DNA of 64,000 nt from Bryobacteraceae bacterium (GCA_041394945.1 JAWKHH010000005.1:434001-498000), one strand, 5' to 3'; shown: positions 8,046 through 20,601, counted from the first letter of the stretch. Translations and numbers: made by a program. The notes: a model not told the origin generated them from the sequence alone.

Positions 8046-11000
8046 ATGCTACAGTCGACACGTGTACGTGCGTTCCTATATCTCAGTCCGCTCATACTGC
8101 TGAGTTCATCCTTGCTGGGGCAATCGTTCCAGGGAGGTGTCCGCGGCCGAATCCACGATCAAAGCGACGCCGCCGTGGCGACTGCGAAGGTGACGCTGAC
8201 GGCGATTGCGACCGGCGTATCCCGCTCGACGCTTTCAAACGACGCGGGTGAATACTCGTTCTCGGCGGTCAATCCCGACGAGTACAGGATCACCGTCGAA
8301 AGCCCCGGTTTCAAGGTGGCGACCACTCCGGTTACGGTCCAGACGCAAAGCTTTCTCACCGTCGACATTCCGCTCGAGCTCGGCAACGTGAGCGAAACGG
8401 TGAATGTCACGGAAGAAGTCCCCTTGATGGAAACCGCGAACGCCTCGACCGGGCAGGTGGTGGACCGGCAAAAGCTCGTCGATCTGCCTAACCTCGGCCG
8501 CAATCCGTTCATGATGTCGAAGATCGCGCAGAATGTGGTTCCGGCGGGCAACCCGATATACAACCGCATGCAGGATCAATCGGGCTCGTCGCAGATCTCG
8601 ATCGCCGGTGGCCCGGTTCGCGGCAACAACTATCTGCTCGACGGCGTGCCGATCACCGACTCGGTGAACCGCGCGGTGATCATTCCGACGATCGAGTCGG
8701 TACAGGAAGTCAAGATTCAGGCGAACACTTACGACGCTGAGATGGGCCGCACGGGCGGCGGTGTATTCAACACCTATCTCAAGTCGGGCTCGAACGGCCT
8801 GCACGGCAGCGCATTCGGGTACATGCGCCAGACTGAGTGGGCGGCCAACAGCTACTTCAACAACCGCGGCGGGCTGCCGCGCGCCGAGCAGCCGTTCCGC
8901 AACTACGGCGGGTCAATCGGCGGACCGGTGTGGATTCCGAAAGTCTACGACGGGCGCAACCGCACCTTCTTCTGGCTGGGCGCGGAAGCGTATCGCCAAA
9001 CGTCCGCGTTGGGCTCGGAGTTCTCGGTGCCGACGGCGGCCGAACGCGCCGGCGATTTTTCGTCGAGCCTCTCCCGCACCGGCGCGGCGCAAGTGATCTA
9101 CGATCCTCTGACCACGGTTTCTTCCAGCGGAACGTTCACACGGACGCCGTTCGCGGGCAACCGGATTCCGGCCAACCGGCTCGACACGGTGGGCCGCAAC
9201 ATCGCGGCGACTTATCCGCTGCCGAGCCGGGAGGCGGCCTTCCTCGGCGCGAACAACTACAGCGCGTCGGCGAGCCTCTACGATCGCGCGGACCAGGCGA
9301 CGGGCAAGATCGACCATGAGATCACATCGTGGTGGCGCGCCAGCGTTTCTTATCTCCATTACGGGAGCCGTGAACCGGGCGAGAACTGGTTCGGCGGCAC
9401 CACCGGCCCCTCCTCGTGGCTGCTGGCGCGGAAAGTGGACGCGACCCAGGTGAACAGCATCCTCACTCCGGACGCAACCACCGTCGTCAGCCTGCGATAC
9501 GGCTTCAACCGTTTCCCCAACGCGTCGACGCAGCGTTCGATGGGTTACAACCTCGGCGCGCTCGGATTCGCTTCCTCATTCGTGCAGGCGGTTCAAAGCC
9601 CGACCTTCCCGAACGTCACGATGGAGACGTTCTCGAACCTCGGCACCAACAGCAACTCCTTCTCGGTGTTCCATTCGAAGAACCTGCTCGGCAGCGTTTC
9701 GAAGTTCATCGGCCGCCACAACCTGAAAGCCGGCGCCGACTTTCGGCGCATCAACATCGACGGCGTCAACTACGGCAACAACGCGGGCGCGTTCACCTTC
9801 CGCGACGTATTCACGCGGGCGACGCCGGTGAGCGCCACGGCGGGAACCGGCAGCGACCTCGCGAGCATGCTGCTCGGGAGCGCCGCCGCCGGCGACGGCA
9901 TTCTCGCCTCCGCGCTGTTTCAGCACGTGGACTACTACGCCCTCTACTTCCACGACGACTTCCGTCTGAATCCGAAACTGACTCTCAACCTCGGCCTCCG
10001 CTACGAATACGAGACCGGGCTTCGCGGCAACGACAACGCGTTGATCGTCGGGTTCGACCGCACCGTGACGAGTCCGCTACCGGTGGTGGCGGGTGCGTCG
10101 CCACTTCAGGGAGCGCTGATGTACGCCGGGCTCAACGGCGCGCCGGCGCAAACGGGAAACAACAACCGGAACAAGCTCTCGCCGCGCATCGGCGCCGCCT
10201 ACGCGCTCGACTCGAAAACGACGCTCCGCGGCGGTTACGGGTTGTTCTGGGCGCCGATTCCGTACGGTCTGCAATCGACGCTCGGCTACGCGCAGACCAC
10301 GCCTGTGCTCGCCTCTATCGACGGAAATGCGACTCCGGCATCCGTCCTCTCCAATCCCTTCCCGAGCGGCCTGTTGCCGATCGTCGGCAACAGCCTCGGC
10401 CAACTCGCGGGCGTGGGCCAATCGATCAGCTTCATCGATCAGTTCCACCGCTCGCCGCGAGTTCACCAATACTCCTTTGACATCCAGCGCGACTTCGGCG
10501 GGATCACCGTTCTCGCCGGCTACGTCGGCACGCTGAGCCGCAATATGGTGCTCGGCACGGGCAACATCAACATCAACCAGCTCGAACCGTCGAACCTCGC
10601 GCTCGGTTCGGCGCTGCTGGCGCGGGTTCCGAACCCGTACTACGCCTCCGGCGGAACCGGTCTCGTCGGGGCAACGTCGATCACGCGGGCGCAGTCGCTG
10701 TTGCCGTTTCCGCAGTTCGACCGCGTGAACCTGACGTTCTCCGATCGGAACTCGGGCCGCTACGACTCGCTGGTGCTCAAGGCTCAGAAACGGATGTCGT
10801 TCGGGCTCAGCTTTGTCTCCACGTGGACCTACTCGAAGAACCAGGACGGAAGCTTCGGCGGCCCGGGAAACAACCTGAACGGCGCCGGAACCATCCAGAA
10901 CGCCTATGACACTCGCGCCGAGTACGGCCTGGCGGTTGTCGACGCGACGCACCGGCTTTCGAGCGCGTTCACCTACGAATTGCCGTTCGGCAGGGGCCGC

Positions 11001-11495
11001 AAGTGGCTGAGCGCGAACCGGGCGCTCGATCTCGTCGCGGGCGGCTGGTCCATGAACGCGATCTCGATCTACCAGAGCGGCTTCCCGCTGGCGATCACAC
11101 AGCAATCGAACAACAACAGCGCGCTGGGCGCGGGCGGCCAGCGGCCGAACGCCACTGGAGCCTCGCCCGCGGCCGCCGGCAGCTTCGCCTCGCGGCTCGA
11201 CGGGTGGATCAACCCGGCGGCCTTCTCGCAGGCCCCGGCGTACACCTTCGGCAACGTGAGCCGGTCGATCGGGTTGCGCGGGCCGGGCCAGGCGAGTTGG
11301 GATATGTCCGTCTTCAAGACCTTCACGCTGCTCGAAGGCGTAAAGGCGCAGTTCCGCGCGGAAGCGCTCAACGCGTTCAATACCCCGCTATTCCGGTCGC
11401 CGAACTCGGCGTTCGGGAACGCTAACTTCGGCCGTGTCACCAGCCAGGCGAACTTTCCGCGCCTGATCCAGCTCGGCGTCCGGTTCTTCCTCTAA
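8046..11495 (+). CDS. Oar-like TonB-dependent receptor with carboxypeptidase-regulatory N-domain
   Basis: 1149 aa, usual size for this acidobacterial family. Signal peptide (FLYLSPLILLSSSLLGQS), then a carboxypeptidase regulatory-like Ig fold (GGVRGRIHDQSDAAV ... YRITVESPGFK, residues about 28-110), a plug domain (about 115-240, with NNYLLDGVPIT), and a long outer-membrane beta barrel with ELPFGRGRKW and the terminal strand QLGVRFFL ending in an aromatic. It should import a large ligand, probably a glycan or glycan-peptide, across the outer membrane with TonB energy. It is followed by a Tat-exported aminotransferase and a SulP transporter; the ligand cannot be read from the sequence. Confidence 0.93.
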   Translation: MLQSTRVRAFLYLSPLILLSSSLLGQSFQGGVRGRIHDQSDAAVATAKVTLTAIATGVSRSTLSNDAGEYSFSAVNPDEYRITVESPGFKVATTPVTVQTQSFLTVDIPLELGNVSETVNVTEEVPLMETANASTGQVVDRQKLVDLPNLGRNPFMMSKIAQNVVPAGNPIYNRMQDQSGSSQISIAGGPVRGNNYLLDGVPITDSVNRAVIIPTIESVQEVKIQANTYDAEMGRTGGGVFNTYLKSGSNGLHGSAFGYMRQTEWAANSYFNNRGGLPRAEQPFRNYGGSIGGPVWIPKVYDGRNRTFFWLGAEAYRQTSALGSEFSVPTAAERAGDFSSSLSRTGAAQVIYDPLTTVSSSGTFTRTPFAGNRIPANRLDTVGRNIAATYPLPSREAAFLGANNYSASASLYDRADQATGKIDHEITSWWRASVSYLHYGSREPGENWFGGTTGPSSWLLARKVDATQVNSILTPDATTVVSLRYGFNRFPNASTQRSMGYNLGALGFASSFVQAVQSPTFPNVTMETFSNLGTNSNSFSVFHSKNLLGSVSKFIGRHNLKAGADFRRINIDGVNYGNNAGAFTFRDVFTRATPVSATAGTGSDLASMLLGSAAAGDGILASALFQHVDYYALYFHDDFRLNPKLTLNLGLRYEYETGLRGNDNALIVGFDRTVTSPLPVVAGASPLQGALMYAGLNGAPAQTGNNNRNKLSPRIGAAYALDSKTTLRGGYGLFWAPIPYGLQSTLGYAQTTPVLASIDGNATPASVLSNPFPSGLLPIVGNSLGQLAGVGQSISFIDQFHRSPRVHQYSFDIQRDFGGITVLAGYVGTLSRNMVLGTGNININQLEPSNLALGSALLARVPNPYYASGGTGLVGATSITRAQSLLPFPQFDRVNLTFSDRNSGRYDSLVLKAQKRMSFGLSFVSTWTYSKNQDGSFGGPGNNLNGAGTIQNAYDTRAEYGLAVVDATHRLSSAFTYELPFGRGRKWLSANRALDLVAGGWSMNAISIYQSGFPLAITQQSNNNSALGAGGQRPNATGASPAAAGSFASRLDGWINPAAFSQAPAYTFGNVSRSIGLRGPGQASWDMSVFKTFTLLEGVKAQFRAEALNAFNTPLFRSPNSAFGNANFGRVTSQANFPRLIQLGVRFFL

Positions 11496-11526
11496 TCTGC
11501 ACAGTAACCCAGGAGTTCCCCATCCC

Positions 11527-12672
11527 ATGACGATACTTACCCAGTCTCAGAAACAGGACTTCCTCGCGCGCGGATTCTCGCGGCGTTCCTTCGGGCGGAT
11601 CGGCGCGCTGCTCGGCGCCGGCGCGGCGTTGCCGTTCTACAACGAACCGGCCCTCGCGCAGCTTTCCCGCCTGCGGACGCCGCTGCCGCCCGGCGCAGTG
11701 AAGATCAACGCCAACGAGAACCCGCAGGGGCCTTGCACGGCGGCGCTCGAAGCCATGCGGCTGGCGCTCGTCGACGGTGGACGATATCAGTACGAGGAGA
11801 CGTTCGCCTTCGCGCAGACGCTCGCCGAGCAGGCGGGCGTACCGGCCAACTACGTGCTGCCGTTCGCGGGCTCGTCGGACCCGTTGCACCGCGTCGTTCT
11901 GGCCTACACGTCTCCGGAAAAGACGTTCGTCACGGCGGATCCGGGTTACGAAGCCGGCGAGCGCGCCGCCCGTTACATCGGCGCGAAGGTAGTCAAGGTT
12001 CCGCTTACCAAGACTTACGGCCACGATGTGAAGGGGATGCTGGCGGCCGGCGACGGCGCCGGGGTGTTCTATATCTGCAATCCGAATAACCCAACCGGGA
12101 CGGTAACCTCCCGCGCCGATATCGAGTATCTGCTCGCCAACAAGCCGGCCGGCTCGATTCTCCTGCTCGATGAGGCCTACATCCACTTCACCGAAGAGCC
12201 CTTCGGCACGGATCTGGTGGCCAAGGACAAGGACGTGATCGTGCTGCGCACGTTCTCCAAGCTGTACGGGATGGCGGGTCTCCGCGCCGGAGCGGCGATC
12301 GGCCGGCCGGACCTGCTTGCCAAGATCATGAACTACGGTGCGGGCGCACTGCCGGCGACGGGGATGGCCGGGGCCAAGGCAAGCCTGCTGTCGAAGGGCC
12401 TCGTGTCCGAGCGGCGTGCTTCGGTGAAGGAGATCCGCGAGGAGCAGTTCGCGTTTCTCGAAAAGAAGAAGATCGCCTACGTCCCATCCGTGAGCAACAA
12501 GTTCATGATCGACGTGAAGATGCCCGCCACCGACTTCATCAAGAAGATGCAGGAGAAGAAGATCTTCGTCGGCCGGAGCTGGCCGGCGTGGCCTACTCAT
12601 GTCCGCATCACCGTCGGCACGGCCGAGGAGATGAAGAAGTTCCAGCTCGCGATCGCTGAAGTGATGAGCTGA
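11527..12672 (+). CDS. Tat-exported class I/II PLP aminotransferase (HisC-like)
   Basis: 381 aa. The N-terminus has FSRRSFGRIGALLGAGAAL, a twin-arginine signal ahead of a HisC-like fold: NANENPQGP, CNPNNPTGT (substrate/PLP Asn), LLDEAYIHF (Asp and Tyr contacting PLP) and TFSKLYGMAGLRAG with the Schiff-base Lys and phosphate-binding Arg. Family members move an amino group between histidinol phosphate or aromatic/aliphatic amino acids and a 2-oxo acid. A secreted, cofactor-bearing aminotransferase is unusual and fits Tat, which moves folded proteins. It follows the receptor gene by 31 bases and precedes the SulP gene by 6, so it likely belongs to that operon; it is probably not the biosynthetic HisC. 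Confidence 0.86.
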   Translation: MTILTQSQKQDFLARGFSRRSFGRIGALLGAGAALPFYNEPALAQLSRLRTPLPPGAVKINANENPQGPCTAALEAMRLALVDGGRYQYEETFAFAQTLAEQAGVPANYVLPFAGSSDPLHRVVLAYTSPEKTFVTADPGYEAGERAARYIGAKVVKVPLTKTYGHDVKGMLAAGDGAGVFYICNPNNPTGTVTSRADIEYLLANKPAGSILLLDEAYIHFTEEPFGTDLVAKDKDVIVLRTFSKLYGMAGLRAGAAIGRPDLLAKIMNYGAGALPATGMAGAKASLLSKGLVSERRASVKEIREEQFAFLEKKKIAYVPSVSNKFMIDVKMPATDFIKKMQEKKIFVGRSWPAWPTHVRITVGTAEEMKKFQLAIAEVMS

Positions 12673-12678
12673 GCCGCT

Positions 12679-13953
12679 ATGGCGACATCCTCGCGCTATG
12701 ACTGGGCGCGATTTCGGGGCGACCTCGCCGGCGGAACCATCGCCGCGCTGATCGCGCTGCCCTATGGCATCGCGATGGCGACGATGATCGGGCTTCCGCC
12801 GGTGATGGGCGTGTTCAGTTCGATACTCACCGCCCCGTTGACCGCGCTGCTCGGCCGCAATCCCATCCTGATCGGCGGACCCGCCTCGGTGACGGTGCCT
12901 TTTCTTGCGGCCGCGGTGGCGCAGCAAGGGCCGGCCGGAGCCGCTAAGGTGACCGTCATCGCCGGCGTTGCGTTGATGGCGTTCTGCGTGATCGGGCTGG
13001 GCCGATGGATCATGAAGGTGCCGGCGCCGGTCATCTCGGGGTTTTCCTGCGGGATCGGCGCGATGATGGTTCTTTCGCAGTTGAAGACGATGCTCGCCAT
13101 TCCGAAGCCGGAGGGCGGGTGGTCCGAATCGATGATCGCGCAGACGGTGCAGGTGGCGGCCGACCTTGGCGCGGGGAGGCCGGAACCGTTCGTGACGGCG
13201 ATGCTGGTGGTGATCACGGCGACATGGGCGCACCGGCGTTCAGCGCGCCTTCCCGCTCCGCTCCTGGGCGTGGCGGTGGCGTGGCTGGGTTCGGCGGCGC
13301 TCGGGTGGAGCGGAGCCGAGGTGGGGGCGCTGCCGCTCGAGGCGCCGAAGCTCGTGACGATCGCTTGGGTGCCGGGCGACGTTTGGGTCACGCTGCCATC
13401 GGCGGTCGGGCTTGCCGTTGTGGCGGCGGCGAACCTGTTGGTGACGAGCCGTCTGGTCTACCATTTCCTCGGCGATCACAAGCGGCAAAAGCGCGCCGAT
13501 CATGACCGGGAACTGGGGACCTACGGGATCGCCAACGTGGTGGCCGGCGTTTTTGGGGCGCCGTTGAGCGTGGGGATTCCGGCGCGCAGCATCGCCAACG
13601 TGCGGTGCGGCGGGTCGACGTCGGTTTCGAATCTCGTACACGGGGCGATTCTCGCGATGTTGCTTTGGCTGGGCCGGGACTGGCTGGAGCACGTTCCGAT
13701 GGCGGCGCTGGCGGGAGTGACCGCGTGGATCGGATTCTACCTGCTCGACTGGAGCACGTGGAAGCGGCTGGACAAGATGCGGGTGGCGGACGCGGCGGGT
13801 TTTCTGGCGACGGCGCTGGCAGTGCAGGTCGTGAATCCGGCGGCGGCGGTGGCGATCGGGTCGCTGCCGTACATGGCGCCGAAGCTGCGGGAGTGGTCGC
13901 TCGCGGCGCGTGGGCTTGCCGGGGCAGGGACGGCGGCGAAGGTCAGCTCTTGA
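12679..13953 (+). CDS. SulP-family anion transporter without STAS domain
   Basis: 424 aa, very hydrophobic with 10 or more predicted membrane segments. Starts with the SulP N-terminal signature (DLAGGTIAALIALPYGIAMA, GLPPVMGVFSSILTAPLTAL) and continues with the core (GGPASVTVPFLAAAV). The usual cytoplasmic STAS domain of sulfate permeases is missing; the protein ends shortly after the last helix. It is an inner-membrane exchanger or proton symporter for sulfate, bicarbonate or an organic anion. Six bases after the aminotransferase gene; its end overlaps the convergent GlsB-like gene by 11 bases. Confidence 0.85.
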   Translation: MATSSRYDWARFRGDLAGGTIAALIALPYGIAMATMIGLPPVMGVFSSILTAPLTALLGRNPILIGGPASVTVPFLAAAVAQQGPAGAAKVTVIAGVALMAFCVIGLGRWIMKVPAPVISGFSCGIGAMMVLSQLKTMLAIPKPEGGWSESMIAQTVQVAADLGAGRPEPFVTAMLVVITATWAHRRSARLPAPLLGVAVAWLGSAALGWSGAEVGALPLEAPKLVTIAWVPGDVWVTLPSAVGLAVVAAANLLVTSRLVYHFLGDHKRQKRADHDRELGTYGIANVVAGVFGAPLSVGIPARSIANVRCGGSTSVSNLVHGAILAMLLWLGRDWLEHVPMAALAGVTAWIGFYLLDWSTWKRLDKMRVADAAGFLATALAVQVVNPAAAVAIGSLPYMAPKLREWSLAARGLAGAGTAAKVSS

Positions 13954-14188
13954 TTTTTCCGTATAGGAAGAGGATCACGACCGCGCCTAGGACCGACATG
14001 ATCAGGCCGGCGGTTTCGCCTTGCGCGTAAAGCCCGACAGCGCGCCCGATCATCCGGCCGACGATCGAACCGCCGACGCCGAGCAGCATGGTGAGGAGGA
14101 ACCCGCCGCGGATCTTTCCGGGCATGATCGATTTGGCGATGGCGCCGGCGATGAGGCCGATGAGCAGGGTCCAGATGAATGAGAGCAT
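13943..14188 (-). CDS. GlsB/YeaQ/YmgE-family small membrane protein
   Basis: 81 aa with three hydrophobic segments and the family's glycine-rich motifs: FIWTLLIGLIAGAIAKSIMPG at the start, then LGVGGSIVGRMIG and a C-terminal helix ending FLYGKIKS. Inner-membrane protein annotated in other bacteria as stress-associated; biochemical role unknown. It is convergent with the SulP gene, whose stop lies inside its 3' end. Confidence 0.85.
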   Translation of the reverse strand: MLSFIWTLLIGLIAGAIAKSIMPGKIRGGFLLTMLLGVGGSIVGRMIGRAVGLYAQGETAGLIMSVLGAVVILFLYGKIKS

Positions 14189-14342
14189 GGCGGCGTCTTT
14201 CGTTCAGGAAGCGCATAAGGCCGCTCCGGTGCGGCTCCAAACCACCAGGAGACTCGCTGCGTGTCCGAAGTCGGAGCGAATCCATCTTTGCGCGTCTTCC
14301 TCAAGAGTGTAGCAGGGGTTTCGGGCCCGGTTCGAATCGGAT

Positions 14343-14371
14343 TTGACAAATCGCCGGGCGTCGACGATACT
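14343..14371 (+). promoter_or_regulatory. Near-consensus promoter of the str-S10-spc-alpha superoperon
   Basis: TTGACA (14343-14348), 17-base spacer, GATACT (14366-14371): a perfect -35 and a four-of-six -10. It is the only strong promoter seen in the 525-base gap between the GlsB-like gene and rpsL, and would give a leader of about 335 bases. It probably drives much or all of the ribosomal protein cluster. Confidence 0.75.
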
Positions 14372-14423
14372 AGGAGAGTTTGGCGAGTAGTTTGTCTGCT
14401 CCCTTGCGGTATCTCTTAAGGAT

Positions 14424-14498
14424 CCAGCGGCTGGAAACGGCGGTTGGAAGAGCGCCCGAGGGGGCCGGCCCCGAGGTTCCGGCGGTTCCAACAGCCGT
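14424..14498 (+). promoter_or_regulatory. Structured 5' leader of the rpsL operon
   Basis: Within the untranslated leader 14372-14713, ACGGCGGTTGGAA (14437-14449) pairs with TTCCAACAGCCGT (14486-14498) over 13 positions with one mismatch. The loop contains the self-complementary GGGGCCGGCCCC (14461-14472), so a nested stem is likely, and CCAGCGGCTGG (14424-14434) just before it could form a small hairpin. No U-run follows, so it is not an ordinary terminator. Possible roles are mRNA stabilisation, feedback binding by a ribosomal protein, or attenuation. The rest of the leader, up to a GAGGAGCGAG site before rpsL, shows no gene. Confidence 0.5.
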
Positions 14499-14713
14499 CT
14501 GGAGCATGGGCTTGTCCACAGGTAGAACCCTCGTTCGACTGAAAATACCGTGCCTGCGGTAAGGCTGTGCGTCTGGCAGTTTCGTTGACGCCGGTGCTCC
14601 CGGGCCTGCGGAAACCACGGAAACGGAAGAATTTGGAATTGGCCGGCGGCGGCTTGCGCCTCAAACAGGTGTGCGCGCGCCGGTGAATCGGAAATCGAGG
14701 AGCGAGATACTTC

Positions 14714-15118
14714 GTGCCTACGTTCAACCAGCTTGTTCGCAAGGGCCGCACGCCCACCAAGTTCAAGACGGCGAGTCCGGCGCTGCAGCAATGTCCGCAA
14801 AAGCGCGGTGTGTGCACGCGCGTCTACACGACGACGCCCAAGAAACCGAACTCGGCGCTGCGGAAAGTAGCCCGTGTGCGATTGACCAACGGGATCGAGG
14901 TCACCACCTACATCCCCGGCGTCGGCCATAACCTGCAGGAGCACTCGATCGTGCTGATCCGCGGGGGCCGTGTAAAGGATCTTCCCGGCGTGCGCTACCA
15001 CATCGTGCGCGGCACGCTCGATGCGGCCGGCGTGGCGGACCGGAAGCAGGGCCGCTCGAAGTATGGGGCCAAGCGTCCGAAAGCCGGCGAAGCGGCTAAA
15101 GCGAAGGGGAAGAGGTAA
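14714..15118 (+). CDS. rpsL: Ribosomal protein S12
   Basis: 134 aa, GTG start with GAGG upstream. Decoding-centre protein of the 30S subunit. Shows PTFNQLVRKGR at the start, the PKKPNSALRK loop (Lys43/Lys44, the streptomycin-response position, unmutated) and GGRVKDLPGVRYH with the Asp that is methylthiolated in other bacteria. The Lys/Ala-rich C-terminal tail is about ten residues longer than in E. coli. First gene of the cluster; rpsG follows after three bases. Confidence 0.98.
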   Translation: MPTFNQLVRKGRTPTKFKTASPALQQCPQKRGVCTRVYTTTPKKPNSALRKVARVRLTNGIEVTTYIPGVGHNLQEHSIVLIRGGRVKDLPGVRYHIVRGTLDAAGVADRKQGRSKYGAKRPKAGEAAKAKGKR

Positions 15119-15121
15119 GTC

Positions 15122-15589
15122 ATGCGCCGACGCAGAGCTGAAGTTCGCGAAGTTAACGCCGACCCGGTGTACAACTCGACGCTGGTTGAGAAGTTTGTGA
15201 ATTCGATGATGTGGGACGGCAAGAAGGCCGTTTCGCAGCGGATTTTCTACGGAGCGATGCAGCAGATCCAGGACAAGACCGGTGAGGACGCGCTCAAGAT
15301 CTTCAAGAAGGCCGTGGAGAACTGCAAACCGGTGCTCGAGGTGAAGACGCGGCGAGTGGGCGGCGCGAATTACCAAGTGCCGATCGAGGTTCCGAATAAT
15401 CGCCGGACTTCGCTCGCGATTCGCTGGCTGCTTATGAACGCCCGGTCGCGGCCGGAGAAGGGCATGCCGGAAAAGCTCGCGGCGGAGGTGAGCGACGCCG
15501 CCAACATGCGCGGCGGCGCCGTGAAGAAGAAGGACGACGTTCACCGCATGGCGGAAGCCAACAAGGCTTTTGCTCACTATCGTTGGTAA
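15122..15589 (+). CDS. rpsG: Ribosomal protein S7
   Basis: 155 aa, standard length. Binds the 3' major domain of 16S rRNA and nucleates assembly of the 30S head. MRRRRAEVREVNADPVYNS and the conserved VGGANYQVPIEV / RWLLMNARSR segments are present, with the C-terminal FAHYRW. Lies three bases after rpsL and 32 bases before fusA, the normal str order. Confidence 0.98.
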   Translation: MRRRRAEVREVNADPVYNSTLVEKFVNSMMWDGKKAVSQRIFYGAMQQIQDKTGEDALKIFKKAVENCKPVLEVKTRRVGGANYQVPIEVPNNRRTSLAIRWLLMNARSRPEKGMPEKLAAEVSDAANMRGGAVKKKDDVHRMAEANKAFAHYRW

Positions 15590-15621
15590 TTTCTTTCGGA
15601 GGAAAGTAGTACAGGAGCTTT

Positions 15622-17715
<2,094 letters not shown>

Positions 17716-17758
17716 GACAAACGCTAGGAAGAACGAACTGGAGCATTCCTGACGCACT

Positions 17759-18946
<1,188 letters not shown>

Positions 18947-18983
18947 CGCGGAAGCGCGTCCACGGCAAGATTTGGGATAACTT

Positions 18984-19307
18984 ATGGCGATCCGAGAACG
19001 AATCCGAATCCGGTTGAAAGCGTACGATCACCGGATCCTCGACCAGTCGACAGGCGAAATCGTACAGACGGCGAAGCGGACCGGCGCGCAGGTGGCCGGG
19101 CCGATTCCGCTGCCGACGCTGAAGAACAAGTTCACCGTGTTGCGGTCGCCGCACGTCGACAAAAAGTCGCGGGAGCAGTTCGAGATGAGGACGCATAAGC
19201 GGCTCGTCGACATCCTCGAGCCGACCCAGGACACCGTGGACGCGCTCATGAAACTCGATCTTCCGGCCGGAGTGGACGTGGAGATCAAGGCGTTCGGGAA
19301 GAAGTAG
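18984..19307 (+). CDS. rpsJ: Ribosomal protein S10
   Basis: 107 aa, compact 30S head protein that in other bacteria also joins the NusB antitermination complex. Conserved IRIRLKAYDHRILDQS, GPIPLPTLKNKFTVLRSPH and the terminal LPAGVDVEIK are visible. Heads the S10 part of the cluster, 37 bases after tuf, with no strong promoter in between, so it appears fused to the str operon. Confidence 0.97.
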   Translation: MAIRERIRIRLKAYDHRILDQSTGEIVQTAKRTGAQVAGPIPLPTLKNKFTVLRSPHVDKKSREQFEMRTHKRLVDILEPTQDTVDALMKLDLPAGVDVEIKAFGKK

Positions 19308-19333
19308 TTTTTGCAGGAGCCCGTGGGAAAGAT

Positions 19334-19966
19334 ATGAGCCCAGGAATTCTAGGCAAGAAAATTGGGATGACGCAGGTGTTCCGCCCGGATGGACAGGTGG
19401 TGCCGGTAACGGTGGTCAAAGCCGGTCCATGCGTGGTGGTGCAGCGCAAGACCCCGACCAACGACGGCTACGACGCTGTGCAGCTCGGACTGGTGGAAGG
19501 CGTGAAGCCGCAGCGGCAGACCAAGCCGGCGCTCGGCCACACGAAGAAGGCCGGCGTCGACGGCGTGCGCTATCTCCGGGAGTTCCGGCTCCGTCCGGGT
19601 GACGACGATTTGAAGACGGGAGACCGAGTGCTGGTCACCGACTTCAAGCCGCAGGAGAAGGTGGACGTGATCGGCGTGAGCAAGGGGCGCGGGTTCGCCG
19701 GCGTCGTGAAGCGGCATCATTTCCGCGGCGGCGACGCGACGCACGGCTCGATGTTCCACCGCGCGCCCGGATCGATCGGCGCGTCGAGCTTCCCCTCGCG
19801 CGTGTTCCCCGGCATGAAGATGGGCGGGCGCATGGGCGGCGACCAGGTGACGGTGCGAAACCTCGAAGTGATCCAGGTGGACGAGGACGATAACCTGCTC
19901 GTGATCAAGGGCGCCGTGCCCGGACCGAACGGCAGCTACGTGATGGTCCGGCGGACCAAGAAGTAG
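19334..19966 (+). CDS. rplC: Ribosomal protein L3
   Basis: 210 aa 50S protein reaching to the peptidyl-transferase centre. Starts GILGKKIGMTQVF; the central GSMFHRAPGSIGASSFPSRV loop with the Gln methylated in E. coli replaced by Pro/Gly context is typical for many phyla. Follows rpsJ by 26 bases and precedes rplD by 11. Confidence 0.97.
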   Translation: MSPGILGKKIGMTQVFRPDGQVVPVTVVKAGPCVVVQRKTPTNDGYDAVQLGLVEGVKPQRQTKPALGHTKKAGVDGVRYLREFRLRPGDDDLKTGDRVLVTDFKPQEKVDVIGVSKGRGFAGVVKRHHFRGGDATHGSMFHRAPGSIGASSFPSRVFPGMKMGGRMGGDQVTVRNLEVIQVDEDDNLLVIKGAVPGPNGSYVMVRRTKK

Positions 19967-19977
19967 AGAGACCAGCA

Positions 19978-20601
19978 ATGCCCAAAGTAGACGTTGTCAA
20001 TCTCCAGAATCAGAAAGTCGGCGAGATCGAGCTGTCCGAGGTGGTCTTCGGCGCCGACGTGAACGAGGCTTTGCTCTGGGAGTCTGTGCGGCACCACATG
20101 GCGTCGCGGCGCGCGGGCACGGCGAAGACCAAGGTTCGCGGGGCGGTGAGAGGCTCGGGCAAGAAGCTGTGGCGGCAGAAGGGGACGGGGCGGGCGCGCA
20201 TGGGCTCGATCCGGTCGCCGATCTGGCGGCACGGCGGTACGGTTCACGGGCCGCAGCCTCGGGACTATTCCTACCGGTTTCCGAAAAAGATGCAGTTGGG
20301 CGCCCTGCGGTCGGCGTTGAGCGCGAAGCTCCGCGATGGCGAAATGACGGTGGTGAACGAGTTTTCGCTCTCCGACCACCGCACCAAGACGTCGGCGGCG
20401 GCGCTTGGCGGAATCGCGGCGGGCGCGAGCGTGCTCGTCGTCGACAACGGCGAAAACCGCAACCTGACGCTCGGCACGCGCAACCTGCCGCACGTGAAAC
20501 TTGTGGAATCGCGGGCGGTGACGCCGTACGATCTGCTTGGGCACGACCGGGTCGTGTTCTCCGAGGCGGCGGCGCGGAAGCTTTCGGAGGCGCTGGCGTA
20601 A
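19978..20601 (+). CDS. rplD: Ribosomal protein L4
   Basis: 207 aa. 50S exit-tunnel protein that represses the S10 operon in E. coli. The extended loop KTKVRGAVRGSGKKLWRQKGTGRARMGS is present, followed by a globular Rossmann-like half. Its stop TAA overlaps the ATG of rplW by one base (TAATG), so rplW is coupled to it. Confidence 0.97.
   Translation: MPKVDVVNLQNQKVGEIELSEVVFGADVNEALLWESVRHHMASRRAGTAKTKVRGAVRGSGKKLWRQKGTGRARMGSIRSPIWRHGGTVHGPQPRDYSYRFPKKMQLGALRSALSAKLRDGEMTVVNEFSLSDHRTKTSAAALGGIAAGASVLVVDNGENRNLTLGTRNLPHVKLVESRAVTPYDLLGHDRVVFSEAAARKLSEALA

Noticed and set aside
14325..14342. GGTTCGAATC, resembling a tRNA T-loop
   Set aside because: The flanks cannot form the T stem (CCCGG against CGGAT) and no acceptor, D or anticodon arm is present.
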